This document shows positions 43,963 to 52,524 of a stretch of DNA of 64,000 nt, one piece after another. This DNA is from Deinococcus cellulosilyticus NBRC 106333 = KACC 11606. GTDB taxonomy: Bacteria > Deinococcota > Deinococci > Deinococcales > Deinococcaceae. The notes beneath the pieces were generated by a model that saw only the letters and a list, made by a program, of their open reading frames with translations, did not search any database and had not been told where the DNA came from. The stretch is from assembly GCF_007990775.1 (NCBI RefSeq), contig NZ_BJXB01000014.1, positions 62,001 to 126,000 of the forward strand, written 5' to 3'. Numbering within the stretch: the first letter of the stretch is position 1; each line of letters begins with the position of its first letter. Position numbers and translations under genes: made by a program.

Positions 43963-44589
43963 ATGAGTCTTATCGAACAGGCCTGGAACGCTTTTGACGC
44001 TGGTGATTTCGAACAGGCCAGAACACTTTACGAGCAGCACCTTGATGCCCATCCCACCGACGAGCAGGCCCGTTTTGGTCTGGGTTATGTGTACGTGAAC
44101 CTCGGGCTCTTTGAGGAGGCAGAAGGGCTTTACCAGGGGCTCTATCAGGAAGCCCTGCAATCCCAGGACCCCAGAGCCCATCAGGCCATGCACCAGATCG
44201 GCATGTTGCGGCGTGTTCAGGGAGATTACGCAGGAGCACTTACAGCCTTTGAGCAGGAGAAACCCCTGATTCCAGATGATCCCTTTCCCAGGGCCATCAA
44301 CACCTATGAACTCGGTATGTGTCACCTGCGGCTCGGCAACACCGAAAAAGCCAGTGTGGAACTGCACACCAGTCTTTTTTACGCCCAGCGCAGCATGGAC
44401 CCCATTGCCCAGGCCTGTGCCTACCGTGGCATTGGTGAGCTGCATCTGGCCCAGGACAATTACACGGAAGCGCAACCTGCTTTTCTGGAAGCCATCCGCT
44501 GTTTTGAGGCTGCAGGGGAGAAACGCGGGGTTGAGGACATCATCGAGTACATCAAGGAGCTTGAAGAGGCTTCCAGAAACAGCAATTGA
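43963..44589 (+). CDS. TPR-repeat protein, 208 aa
   Basis: This soluble protein is built of about five tetratricopeptide repeats, for example AWNAFDAGDFEQARTLYEQHLDAHPTDEQARFGLGYVYVNLGLFEEA at residues 7-53 and later ACAYRGIGELHLAQDNYTEAQPAFLEAIRCFEAAGE near residue 150. TPR proteins are protein-interaction scaffolds; no catalytic motif is present. The start is an ATG six bases after a TACAAC box, probably leaderless. It is convergent with the first of two unknown paralogues. Confidence 0.85.
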   Translation: MSLIEQAWNAFDAGDFEQARTLYEQHLDAHPTDEQARFGLGYVYVNLGLFEEAEGLYQGLYQEALQSQDPRAHQAMHQIGMLRRVQGDYAGALTAFEQEKPLIPDDPFPRAINTYELGMCHLRLGNTEKASVELHTSLFYAQRSMDPIAQACAYRGIGELHLAQDNYTEAQPAFLEAIRCFEAAGEKRGVEDIIEYIKELEEASRNSN

Positions 44590-44592
44590 TGC

Positions 44593-45183
44593 TCAGAGCA
44601 CTTCATGATTGGGCTGAAAGGTCACTCCAAACAGTTTGGTGATCTGTGACAGATCGGACTCTGGAACCAGGTATTCCCGTGCCACCCACTGCAGCTTTTC
44701 ATCGAACACCAGATGGTGGATGTCTCCTGTGAGTTTGCGGGCCGCTTCCCTCAACAGGGTGGCATCGTCCACCTCTGAGGGAAGCACCTGAAAAATCACC
44801 ACACGGTCACAGCAGGCAAACACCTGTTCCTGAATTTGTGGATCTGTGGTGTGGTCCAGCCAGATTTCGGACCAGTGGTCGTAATCGGGATCATCAAGGT
44901 CTGCGGGGAGCGCGAAGTTTTCTCCCAGCAGGGCTTTCATGTTCAGGTAGAACTGTCTGGGAGGTAGGGAGGTGATCAGGTCAAGGCCCATTCCCCAGTC
45001 TCCCAGAGGCCTTCTGCTGAACACCTCCCAGGCATGCTTGAGGGCATAGCTGTGGGCTGAGGCCTCATCAAAGAAAATCCGGTGTGGGTTGGTGCACACG
45101 TCCGCTGCAAACAGTGGGGCCATGGTCTCATCGGTGTAGAAAAAATCGCGCTCCACCACCAGAAAAGCCTTGTTGTTCTTCAT
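44593..45183 (-). CDS. unknown protein A of a divergent paralogous pair, 196 aa
   Basis: I do not recognise the family. The N-terminus KAFLVVERDFFYTDETMAP and the C-terminus YLVPESDLSQITKLFGVTFQP align with the divergent neighbour at 45366 (KAYLVMDRDYLYNDETYAP and YRVPEEDIAEAVKLFGLEFEP), so the two are paralogues. The protein is acidic and soluble with no signal peptide. A good GGAGGG sits before the ATG. Its middle part (about residues 60-130) is more divergent and contains two adjacent cysteines (ACCDR). Confidence 0.68.
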   Translation of the reverse strand: MKNNKAFLVVERDFFYTDETMAPLFAADVCTNPHRIFFDEASAHSYALKHAWEVFSRRPLGDWGMGLDLITSLPPRQFYLNMKALLGENFALPADLDDPDYDHWSEIWLDHTTDPQIQEQVFACCDRVVIFQVLPSEVDDATLLREAARKLTGDIHHLVFDEKLQWVAREYLVPESDLSQITKLFGVTFQPNHEVL

Positions 45184-45365
45184 GGAACCCTCCTGAAAAG
45201 ACCGTGTTGCTTTCAGGATAGCGCTGTTGATGGCTGTTTGACATGTGCAGGTCCCATCAGGTGATCAGAGAGATGCCCCCAGCATTTCCAGACCGGGAAC
45301 TTGCTGGGAGTTGATATGTCAAAAACCAAATTCACCCTGGTATTCTGTGAAAAAGGAGAATCAAG

Positions 45366-45935
45366 ATGCCCAAAGCTTATCTGGTGATGGACCGCGATTA
45401 CCTGTACAACGATGAAACTTACGCACCCTGGTTTGACGACAACATCTGCACCGAACCCATCCGCATTCTGGACACCCGTGAGGAAGCCGAGCAGTTTGCC
45501 AGAGAACTGGCATTGCCCCGTTTTCGCAACCTGTTGCTGGGAGACTATTCTCTGGGGTCGCCAGACCAGGTGACTTCCCTTTCACTGCCCGAGCTTTATG
45601 AGAAGCTCTCGGAAGCTACAGGAGACGTTTCAATTCTGCAGGCAGGAAGAAAATCTCCAAAAACGGCCTGGGCAGACATCGAAATTCCAGCCCACCTCAG
45701 CGATGAACGCCTGCACCAGGTGATGGACGTGCTGGACAGAATCCGCTTCTATGAAGTGGTGGAAAGCACCAGCGAAGACCCTCAGGCTCTGGAGCAGGCC
45801 AGGACCCTGATCAATGCAGGTGTGGTGGACCCCTCACAGCAACTCTACCGGGCTTACCGTGTGCCAGAAGAAGACATTGCAGAGGCCGTCAAGCTTTTCG
45901 GGCTGGAGTTCGAGCCTTTCGATGGGGGTCTCTGA
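45366..45935 (+). CDS. unknown protein B of a divergent paralogous pair, 189 aa
   Basis: This is a paralogue of the protein encoded on the opposite strand at 44593-45183, sharing the start (AYLVMDRDYLYNDETYAP), a central phrase (PEL(Y) region) and the end (KLFGLEFEPFDGG). It is acidic, soluble and without recognisable catalytic motif. AAAAAGGAG lies seven bases before the ATG. It overlaps by one base the DUF6915-like gene, so the two are co-translated. A functional link between these three genes is likely but its nature is not visible. Confidence 0.68.
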   Translation: MPKAYLVMDRDYLYNDETYAPWFDDNICTEPIRILDTREEAEQFARELALPRFRNLLLGDYSLGSPDQVTSLSLPELYEKLSEATGDVSILQAGRKSPKTAWADIEIPAHLSDERLHQVMDVLDRIRFYEVVESTSEDPQALEQARTLINAGVVDPSQQLYRAYRVPEEDIAEAVKLFGLEFEPFDGGL

Positions 45936-46321
45936 TGGCCCACCCCTACCACCACGCCCGCAGTTCAGCCCGCAAATTCGGCGGGGTGCCCGAAGACTAC
46001 CTGGAGATTCACAGCTGGTTTGACCAGACCAAAGCCTCCTGGGCAGACCTCCGTCACCGCGCTGTCCTGCACTCCAGTTTCGGCATTTTCCTGTGTGAAC
46101 AGGTCTTCGGGGTCACCATCACCCGCAAATCCGACGGCAAGGTGGTCCCCACCCGCCTGATTGGAGAGCAGCATGTCGTGGAAGACCTCGGGAAGATCCC
46201 CACCCTGCAAGACTGGCTGGAAGACCTGCCCTTCAAGGACTGGATGCTCAGAGGGGCCAGACCCCTCAGTCGGGAACTTGGAGAGGAGGTTTCGAGGGAA
46301 ACGCCAGAGTCAGGGTCCTGA
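45935..46321 (+). CDS. DUF6915-like protein, 128 aa
   Basis: The phrase AHPYHHARSSARKFGGVPEDYLEIHSWFDQTKASWADLRHRAVLHSSFGIF, followed by PTRLIGEQHVVEDLGKIPTLQDWLEDL, matches what I remember of the DUF6915 family, widespread in bacteria and phages with no known function. It is rich in conserved histidines (HPYHH, IHSW, RHRAVLH), which suggests metal binding. The ATG overlaps the last base of the paralogue gene stop. The family assignment is from memory and should be checked by profile search. Confidence 0.68.
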   Translation: MAHPYHHARSSARKFGGVPEDYLEIHSWFDQTKASWADLRHRAVLHSSFGIFLCEQVFGVTITRKSDGKVVPTRLIGEQHVVEDLGKIPTLQDWLEDLPFKDWMLRGARPLSRELGEEVSRETPESGS

Positions 46322-46327
46322 GGGGTA

Positions 46328-46472
46328 AGATCCCCCCGCACCGCGCTTCGCTTGGTGGTCCCCCCTTGACGAAGGGGGGGGTGGGAAACTCAGCTGGAAG
46401 CCCTCCCAGACAACTAACAATCCCCCTTATCAAGGGGGACAGTCCCGAGTGAAACGAGGGACAGGGGGATCT
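46328..46472. repeat. palindromic MITE/REP-like element, about 145 bp
   Basis: The element starts AGATCCCCC and ends GGGGGATCT, a perfect terminal inverted repeat. Inside are two further hairpins, CCCCCCTTgacgAAGGGGGG and CCCCCTTatcAAGGGGG. It carries no gene. It fits a non-autonomous mobile or REP-type repeat and also forms a natural barrier between convergent transcription units. Confidence 0.7.
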
Positions 46473-46515
46473 GGCCTCAGTGCTCCCACACGCCCACCAC
46501 AAACCCCGGCAAAAC

Positions 46516-47118
46516 CTACAACCACCCCTTCTCCCGTGCCATTCGCGCAGCTTCCACCCGGTTGCTGGCCCCGAGTTTGGAGATGGCCTCCGAGAGGTAG
46601 TTGCGCACGGTGCCCTCGGAGAGGTGCAGTTTTTCGGCGATCTGGTGAGAGGTCATGCCTTCATGGGCAAGGCGCAGCACCTGGCGTTCCCGGTCGGTGA
46701 GGGGGTCCTGGTCGGACCAGGCTTCTGCGGCCAGCATCGGGTTGATGACGATACCTCCTGCGTGCACCCGCCGGATGGCATCTGCGAGTTCATCGGATGG
46801 GGCGTCTTTCAGCAGGTATCCCTTGACGCCAGATTCCATGGCCCGGCGCAGGTAGCCTGCACGGGCGAAGGTGGTCACGATGATCACACGGGTTTTTGGG
46901 AGTTGCTGTTTGAGGTCCTGGGCAAGCTCCAGGCCGGTTTTCTCGGGCATCTCGATGTCGGTGATGACAATGTCCGGTTTGACCTCCAGCGCAGCTTTGA
47001 GGGCTTCGGCCCCATTCTTGGTGGCGGCCAGAACCTCAATGTCCCCTTCAAGCTCCAGCAATGCTTTCAGGGCACCCAGGATCATCACCTGGTCTTCTGC
47101 GATCAGGACGCGAATCAT
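46516..47118 (-). CDS. response regulator, NarL/DesR family, 200 aa
   Basis: The receiver domain (residues 1-120) has the acidic pocket AEDQ, the phospho-acceptor Asp54 in VITDIEMPEKTG, the threonine in VTTFARAGYLRRAM and the lysine in GYLLKDAP. The LuxR-type helix-turn-helix (about 135-195) reads LTDREROVL-like (LTDRERQVLRLAHEG) then IAEKLHLSEGTVRNYLSEAISKLG. It overlaps the kinase gene by ATGA and forms a DesK/DesR- or LiaSR-like system, probably sensing membrane or envelope state and controlling the adjoining ABC exporter. Confidence 0.94.
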   Translation of the reverse strand: MIRVLIAEDQVMILGALKALLELEGDIEVLAATKNGAEALKAALEVKPDIVITDIEMPEKTGLELAQDLKQQLPKTRVIIVTTFARAGYLRRAMESGVKGYLLKDAPSDELADAIRRVHAGGIVINPMLAAEAWSDQDPLTDRERQVLRLAHEGMTSHQIAEKLHLSEGTVRNYLSEAISKLGASNRVEAARMAREKGWL

Positions 47119-48245
47119 GCGGGCACCCCCTGGATGGATTTCTGGGGGTCCTGCTGGCCTCTGGGGATGCAGACTTCGATGGTGGTGCCAGAGTGGTTTT
47201 TCACGGAGAATTTTCCTCCCAGGGCTTCGGTGCGTTCCCGCATGCCCTTCATGCCGTTGCCGATGTGTTCTCCCACGCCCACCCCGTCATCGATGATCTT
47301 CAGGATGATGTTGCTCCGTTGTTCTTCCAGGGACACCTGGCAGTTCTGGGCTTTCGAGTGGCGGATGATGTTGGTGATGGCTTCCCTGAGGATCAGTTGC
47401 AGGGCGCTCTGCTGCTCAATGTTCAGTTCCACTTCGGTGACGAGGTATTCCAGTTTGATGCCTGCGGCGTCCAGGGCAACTTTGGCCCGTCCCAGCTCGC
47501 TTTTCAGGTCCGTGCCCTTGTAGCCCTGCACGGCCAGACGCACTTCGGTGAGGGCGTCCCGTGAGATTTTCTCCACTTCCTTGATTTCCTGCTTTGCCCG
47601 CTCGGGGTTGCGGTCCATCAGTTTGGAGGCCAGTTCAGTTTTCAGCACGATCACGCTCAGGGTGTGCCCCAGCAGGTCGTGCAGGTCACGGGCAATCCGT
47701 TCCCTTTCTGCAATGCGGGCCAGATTTTCTTTTTCTTTCTGCAGGGTTTTCATGCGCATGCCCGATTCCATCGCTGCATATCCGAAGTGGTTCCCGATGG
47801 CCACGGACACGGTCAGGAGCATTGTGGTGATCAGGTCGCCCCAGTGGATGTGCTGCACCACAATGCCCCAGACGAACACTCCCAGTGCAGCAACCGCTGT
47901 GGCAATGGTGATGGTCAGGCTGCGCTGGAAAGCCCCCAGACTTGCTGCATACACCAGGAACGTCAGGCCATTCCATTCAAAAAGAGGCATGCCGACAAAA
48001 AACGCCAGGAAGCACCAGAGCACAGCCACGATGTTCCAGTAAGGAAAACCCTCCAGGGGCCGTTCGGGTTTGATGGTGCGGAACACCCAGAAGTACAGGG
48101 CGAGAAAACCCGCAATGAGCAGACCCCCCTTGAGGACATCCATCACACCATGGATGTTTCCGATCATGTTTCCAATGGGGAAGGTCAGAAAGAAAAGCCA
48201 TGCCACGGGCATGAAGCGGAACATGGAGTCTCGTCTTGCGTTCAT
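47115..48245 (-). CDS. sensor histidine kinase, HisKA_3 (DesK-like), 376 aa
   Basis: Four to five membrane helices in residues 1-150 form the sensor. The dimerisation and phospho-acceptor segment ERERIARDLHDLLGHTLSV near residue 190 has the HisKA_3 histidine. The ATP-binding domain has LREAITNIIRHSKA (N-box) and DDGVGV then GMKGMRERTEALGGKF (G-boxes) at about 285-345. GGAGATG precedes the ATG. A GC hairpin separates it from the ABC transporter genes upstream on the same strand. Confidence 0.94.
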   Translation of the reverse strand: MNARRDSMFRFMPVAWLFFLTFPIGNMIGNIHGVMDVLKGGLLIAGFLALYFWVFRTIKPERPLEGFPYWNIVAVLWCFLAFFVGMPLFEWNGLTFLVYAASLGAFQRSLTITIATAVAALGVFVWGIVVQHIHWGDLITTMLLTVSVAIGNHFGYAAMESGMRMKTLQKEKENLARIAERERIARDLHDLLGHTLSVIVLKTELASKLMDRNPERAKQEIKEVEKISRDALTEVRLAVQGYKGTDLKSELGRAKVALDAAGIKLEYLVTEVELNIEQQSALQLILREAITNIIRHSKAQNCQVSLEEQRSNIILKIIDDGVGVGEHIGNGMKGMRERTEALGGKFSVKNHSGTTIEVCIPRGQQDPQKSIQGVPA

Positions 48246-48262
48246 TGCATCTCCAGTCTAAA

Positions 48263-48293
48263 CCTCCCCCCCATGCCTGTGCACAGGGGGGAG
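48263..48293 (-). terminator. hairpin between ABC exporter and two-component genes
   Basis: On the minus strand CCTCCCCCC and GGGGGGAGG pair around a GTGCAC-containing centre and are followed by TTTAGA. The T-run is short, so this is more likely partial attenuation than full stop. Confidence 0.5.
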
Positions 48294-48305
48294 GGAAGTG
48301 CTCAA

Positions 48306-49058
48306 TCAACCGAAGTTCTTGCCTTCATCTCTGCGGTAGGCGACCAGGGCCATGGCAAAGAAGATCACGGCGTAACCGGCAACCCAGGCCCAGTGCACCA
48401 GTTCGGTGGTGTCGCTTTTGGCACCAATGTTCATCCAGCCAATCTGGGCGAAGTGGTAGGCGGGAGTGTAGGGGGCAATGTTGCGCAGGAACTCGGGCAT
48501 GAATTCGAGGGGCATGAAGAGGCCACTGGCGAAACTCATGGGCAAAAAGATCAGGTTGGCAATCCCGGCAGCACTGTTGGGACCCCCCACGTAACCGATC
48601 CACAGACCCAGGGCCACGAAGGCCGAAACCCCGATCAGCAACTTGCCCACGCTTTTGGCAAACAGCAGCACATCGTAGTCCAGCTTGCCGACAAGACTGG
48701 CAAACAAGGCCAACAGCGCGATGATGAAGATCCCTTGCAGGAGTGCATTTACGACTTTGCTTGCGAAATACATCAGGGGATTGAGAGGGGTGACCCGCAT
48801 GAGTTTCTGCCAGCCCAGACCCCGTTCGGCAGCAATGGAGACCCCGAAGGCAAAGAGCGAAGTGGAAATCAGGGAATATGCACTGAAGGAGACCAGGATG
48901 TAGGTTGCGGCATTCACTCCACCCAGCTGGTTTTTGGCGTTGGGCAAACCAAAAATGGCGAAGAACATGATGGGGAAGACCAGGGTGGGAATCAGGTAGG
49001 CAGGCATGCGGACCAGACGGATCAGTTCAGAGTAGACCAGATACAGGAATCGGTTCAT
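48306..49058 (-). CDS. ABC-2 type transporter permease, 250 aa
   Basis: This is an exporter membrane subunit with six spans. It starts FLYLVYSELIRLVRMPAYLIPTLVFPIMFFAIFG, has GLGWQKLMRVTPLNPLMYFASKV in the middle, and SFASGLFMPLEFMPEFLRNIAPYTPAYHFAQ near residue 180, all typical of ABC-2 exporters of drugs or lipids. The ATG at 49058 overlaps the stop of the upstream membrane gene (ATGA); the frame is open further but without signals. It pairs with the ATPase at 49521-50390. Confidence 0.92.
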   Translation of the reverse strand: MNRFLYLVYSELIRLVRMPAYLIPTLVFPIMFFAIFGLPNAKNQLGGVNAATYILVSFSAYSLISTSLFAFGVSIAAERGLGWQKLMRVTPLNPLMYFASKVVNALLQGIFIIALLALFASLVGKLDYDVLLFAKSVGKLLIGVSAFVALGLWIGYVGGPNSAAGIANLIFLPMSFASGLFMPLEFMPEFLRNIAPYTPAYHFAQIGWMNIGAKSDTTELVHWAWVAGYAVIFFAMALVAYRRDEGKNFG

Positions 49059-49519
49059 GAGGTTCCTTTCGCAAAATAACGGCGGTTGAGTTTCCTGCCG
49101 TAGATGGGAAGCACAAAGAAGGGCAGGGCGACCAGCACCCAGAACGACCACTGGGGCACATCAAACATCCTGAAGAGGATCTGGTTGAGGGTGGCAATGC
49201 ACACGAAAGCCAGACTGGACAGCATGTTGTTGTAGTGCAGGCCGATCCAGCGTGGCCCCAGTTTCCTGCGGTTCAATACGGCCCAGTAGGCCATCAGGGT
49301 GAAAAAGAGCCCGATGGTGGTGATGACTTCAAAAGGGCTGATCTCAGGTCTGCGGGCACCAATCAGGTAGGCAGAGGCTGCAAAGCCAAGCCAGGACAGC
49401 AGGTAAGCTTTTCCTGCAATGCGGTGCAGAGGAGCTTTTCTCTGCAGGTTCACTGCGGTGAAGCCAGAAAGCAGTGCCGTGCCGGCGGTGACCACATGAA
49501 AGAGGACCAGTCCGTCCAT
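49055..49519 (-). CDS. DUF2306-like small membrane protein, 154 aa
   Basis: Four to five hydrophobic spans are visible (LVLFHVVTAGTALLSGFTAV, AYLLSWLGFAASAYLIG, VITTIGLFFTLMAYWAVL, SFWVLVALPFFVLPIYG), with the conserved HRIAGKAYL phrase near residue 30 and WIGLHYNNMLSS near 90. This resembles the DUF2306 family from memory. It sits between the ATPase and the permease of an ABC exporter, overlapping the permease by ATGA, which is an unusual position and suggests a role as an accessory subunit. Confidence 0.72.
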   Translation of the reverse strand: MDGLVLFHVVTAGTALLSGFTAVNLQRKAPLHRIAGKAYLLSWLGFAASAYLIGARRPEISPFEVITTIGLFFTLMAYWAVLNRRKLGPRWIGLHYNNMLSSLAFVCIATLNQILFRMFDVPQWSFWVLVALPFFVLPIYGRKLNRRYFAKGTS

Positions 49520-49520
49520 G

Positions 49521-50390
49521 TCAGTTTCTCGCGGTGAGGTTCAGGAAGGCTTCTTCCAGGCTTGCCTTGCTGACTTCCAGATCCGTGATGTCGTGGTGCA
49601 GGATTTCCCGCAGGGCGGCTTCCGGGGTGCGGGTGTACACCTCGTTGACCCCGTTGATGTTCACGCGGGTGACCCCTGGCAGGGTCCTGAGTTGCTGTTC
49701 CTGGACCTGTCCGTGGAAACGGATGCGGGTGCCCCCCACCTGTTCTTTGATGGCTTTCGGGGTGCCCTCCACAATCACTTTGCCCTGGTCAATCACCAGC
49801 ACACGGTCCGAGAGGGCGTCGGCCTCTTCCAGGTGGTGGGTGGTCAGGATGACGGTCTTGCCCTGGGTCTTGAACTGGCGCACACTTTCCCAGAAAGCTG
49901 TTCTGGACTGCACATCCATCGCCACTGTGGGCTCGTCCAGGAAGAGCACATCCGGGTTCCCACACACACTGAGGGCGAAACTCAGGCGTCTGCGTTGACC
50001 TCCAGACAGGTTGCCGCACAGGCGCTCTGCAATGTCCATCAGGTCGGCCATTTCCATGACCTGACGGGCCGGGAGGGGCCTGGGATACAGCCTGCGAAAG
50101 AGTTCCACCGCCTCTTTGACTTTCAGGGTTGCCGGGAGGTCGCTTTCCTGCAGCATGGCCCCCAGGCGGGCTCTGGCGCGGGGAACCCTGGGGTCCATCC
50201 CGTACACTTTCACGGTTCCGCCCGTGGGTGCCCGCATGCCCAGCATGATGCTGATGGTGGTGGTTTTTCCTGCCCCGTTGGGCCCCAGAAAAGCCAGGAC
50301 CTCTCCCTGGTCTGCAGAAAAAGTCACGCCCTTCAGGGCTTCAACGTTTCCAAAATGCTTTGTGACATTCACAACTTCGATGGCTTTCAT
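49521..50390 (-). CDS. ABC transporter ATP-binding protein, 289 aa
   Basis: This is the ATPase of the exporter. Walker A is FLGPNGAGKTTTISIMLG near residue 33, the signature motif is NLSGGQRRRLSFALSV near 133, and Walker B is VLFLDEPTVAMD near 154, followed by the LTTHHLEEAD histidine switch. A C-terminal extension (about 215-289) fits ABC-2 exporters. The start may be leaderless: TACCCT lies six bases before the ATG, although GAGG also lies there. It is the first gene of a six-gene cluster ending in the two-component system. Confidence 0.95.
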   Translation of the reverse strand: MKAIEVVNVTKHFGNVEALKGVTFSADQGEVLAFLGPNGAGKTTTISIMLGMRAPTGGTVKVYGMDPRVPRARARLGAMLQESDLPATLKVKEAVELFRRLYPRPLPARQVMEMADLMDIAERLCGNLSGGQRRRLSFALSVCGNPDVLFLDEPTVAMDVQSRTAFWESVRQFKTQGKTVILTTHHLEEADALSDRVLVIDQGKVIVEGTPKAIKEQVGGTRIRFHGQVQEQQLRTLPGVTRVNINGVNEVYTRTPEAALREILHHDITDLEVSKASLEEAFLNLTARN

Positions 50391-50396
50391 GCCTCA

Positions 50397-50402
50397 AGGG
50401 TA
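50397..50402 (-). promoter_or_regulatory. -10-like box for the ABC exporter operon
   Basis: TACCCT on the minus strand is six bases before the ATPase ATG, the leaderless spacing seen elsewhere here. The overlapping GAGG could instead act as a ribosome binding site. Confidence 0.35.
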
Positions 50403-50555
50403 TGCAGAAACACAGTTCAGCAGTAGTCACGGGTGTCAAAGGTTGCAGGTGACAAGTGTCATCTGTGCAGAAGGCAAAAGGCATGCAAGGCTCAGGCAAA
50501 AGCCCAATGAAAAGCTGTGCTTCAGCTCTGGTAATCAAATGGACGGCTGCAATGG

Positions 50556-50590
50556 CCTTCTGCTTTCTACCTTCAGCCTTCTGCTCCCTC
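50556..50590 (+). repeat. heptad-periodic tandem repeat
   Basis: Steps of seven bases are ccttctg, ctttcta, ccttcag, ccttctg, ctccctc. The motif is the same as part of the tract at 55296-55372. No gene lies here. Confidence 0.62.
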
Positions 50591-50662
50591 CCAGATCACA
50601 CCCTGCTGCACTGTGATCAAGCATACTGAAAGAAGCATGCACCCCCAGGAGGCGATGTCCCG

Positions 50663-52465
50663 ATGAAGTTTCCCGAACAAGACCCCACTCCGGTTCCGGC
50701 CATCCCCTCCAGCCAGACCCTGCAACGGCTGCTGGACCTCAGCAGTGAGGGAATGATGGTGCTGGAACCTCAGGACAGCACCTCTGACTGGACGGTTCGT
50801 TACGCCAATGCCAGTGCGGCACGCATCACCGGCCTGAGCGAGACGGACCTGCAAGGGCAGAGTTTCAAGAGCCTGTTCCCCCTTTCGGAATCCGATCTGG
50901 CCCGCATGACCCAGGGAATGGAACTTAATGCAGGCAGTTACCAGCTCACCATCACCCCTCTGGGAGATGCCACGATGGCAGTCACCTGCAGGCCCCTCCA
51001 GCAGAGCATGGACCACCTGCTGGACCACACTGACAGCTTCTTGCGGGTGTATTCCAGGGATGGGCAGTGCACGTATGCGTCACCTTCTGTGCAACGGTTG
51101 CTGGGGTACAGTGCAGATGAACTTCTGCGCCTGAAACCAGAAGCCCTGATCCACCCTGAAGACCAGCGGGTGATTCACAGCGAACACCACATCAACCTGC
51201 AGTTTGAAGACCTCGGGGAGGATTTTCCTTTCGAGTACCGCATTCTGAACAGTGCCGGAGAGATCCGCTGGGTGTCTTCCCGTTCCCGCAAAGTCCTGGG
51301 CAGCAACGGTGAACCTGAGTTTCACCTGACCACCAGTGACATCACCTCCCGCAAGCAGGCAGAGCTTGATGCCCAGGAAAGACAGGAGCGCTATGGGGCC
51401 CTCCTCAACCTGACCTATCACTTCGAGACCGTCAATGATCCCGATGATCTGGCGACCGGGGCGCTCAGGGCTGTGCTTCCCCTCACCGAGTACCGCTATG
51501 GGGGGTACATCAAGTTTGTGGGTCAGCAGGGGGTCATGCTGTGGTCGTCTGGCGGGCCAGAACTTGAGCAGGAATTGAAAGGGATCGCCCAGCGGGTCAA
51601 CAAGATCCGTTTCCTGTTGATGTTCCGCAAACTGGGTCCGCAACTGTACCAGTCTGGAAGCACCCCTGCCCTGGACCAGCTTCTGGGCAATGCTGAGCTG
51701 TGGGCCAGTTTTGGTGTGCTGCCCATTCACGGCAATGGCGAAGTGCTGGGATTCCTGCTGCTGGGTGCGCCCACACGCATGACAGCTTCGGAATCCACCC
51801 GCAAGCTGCTCACTGTGGTCTCTGAGCGGGTCAGCCTGACCTTCGGGCGTCTGGTGGACATGGCCAACCTGCAACGGGCCAGGGAGGAAACCCTGCGCGC
51901 GATGGGTCTGGTGCTGGAATACCGGGATTTCGAGACCAAGGGCCACACCGAACGGGTCACCGAACTGGCAGGCCGCCTCGGGAAACGCCTGAGGGTCAGT
52001 GAGGAAGAACTCGATGACCTGCGTCTGGGCGCCTACCTGCACGATGTCGGCAAGGTGGCCATTTCGGACATGGTGCTCTTGAAACCCGGCAAACTCAATG
52101 AGGAGGAACGCAAACTGATCCAGGAGCACCCACAGGTTGGCTACCACCTCCTGCAGCAGATTCCCACCCTGAGGCCGACAGTGCTGGATGTGGTGCTGTA
52201 CCACCAGGAACGCTGGAACGGCACAGGCTACCCTGAAGGGCTCAGTGGCAAGAGCATTCCGTACCTGGCCCGGATTTTTGCAGTGGTGGATGTGTACGAC
52301 GCCCTGACCAGTGACCGCCCCTACAAAAAAGCCTTCGACTGGAAAACCGCCTGTGACATTCTGGAGAAGGAATCGGGCACTTTTCTGGACCCCGAGATCA
52401 CCCAGGAATTCATCCGCATGATCACCGAAACCCATGCAGAATCGCCCGTGCAATCTGGAGAGTGA
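50663..52465 (+). CDS. PAS-PAS-GAF-HD-GYP signalling protein (putative c-di-GMP phosphodiesterase), 600 aa
   Basis: HD-GYP domains hydrolyse cyclic di-GMP. Two PAS sensor domains (about residues 12-110 and 125-235, the second with RYSADELL-like LLGYSADELLRLKPE and its PAC end ITSRKQAE) and a GAF domain (about 250-400) precede the catalytic domain (about 415-590). The metal and catalytic motifs are intact: GHTERVTELAGRLG, YLHDVGKVAI near 460, HHQERWNGTGYPEGL near 515, VVDVYDALTSDRPYK near 545. There is no membrane segment. AGGAGG lies upstream of the ATG. It probably couples intracellular signals to biofilm or polysaccharide output. Confidence 0.94.
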   Translation: MKFPEQDPTPVPAIPSSQTLQRLLDLSSEGMMVLEPQDSTSDWTVRYANASAARITGLSETDLQGQSFKSLFPLSESDLARMTQGMELNAGSYQLTITPLGDATMAVTCRPLQQSMDHLLDHTDSFLRVYSRDGQCTYASPSVQRLLGYSADELLRLKPEALIHPEDQRVIHSEHHINLQFEDLGEDFPFEYRILNSAGEIRWVSSRSRKVLGSNGEPEFHLTTSDITSRKQAELDAQERQERYGALLNLTYHFETVNDPDDLATGALRAVLPLTEYRYGGYIKFVGQQGVMLWSSGGPELEQELKGIAQRVNKIRFLLMFRKLGPQLYQSGSTPALDQLLGNAELWASFGVLPIHGNGEVLGFLLLGAPTRMTASESTRKLLTVVSERVSLTFGRLVDMANLQRAREETLRAMGLVLEYRDFETKGHTERVTELAGRLGKRLRVSEEELDDLRLGAYLHDVGKVAISDMVLLKPGKLNEEERKLIQEHPQVGYHLLQQIPTLRPTVLDVVLYHQERWNGTGYPEGLSGKSIPYLARIFAVVDVYDALTSDRPYKKAFDWKTACDILEKESGTFLDPEITQEFIRMITETHAESPVQSGE

Positions 52466-52524
52466 CGCTGGGCTGCAGCAATGGCGTAAGGCAAATTGAC
52501 AGTGCGATCCTGCACTGTTTCTTC

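Noticed and set aside
49518..50426. Plus-strand frame of 302 codons opposite the ABC ATPase gene
   Set aside because: The minus strand encodes a complete ABC ATPase; the other frame is its shadow.
51080..52453. Minus-strand open frame of 457 codons opposite the HD-GYP gene
   Set aside because: The plus strand has complete PAS, GAF and HD-GYP motifs; the antisense frame has none.
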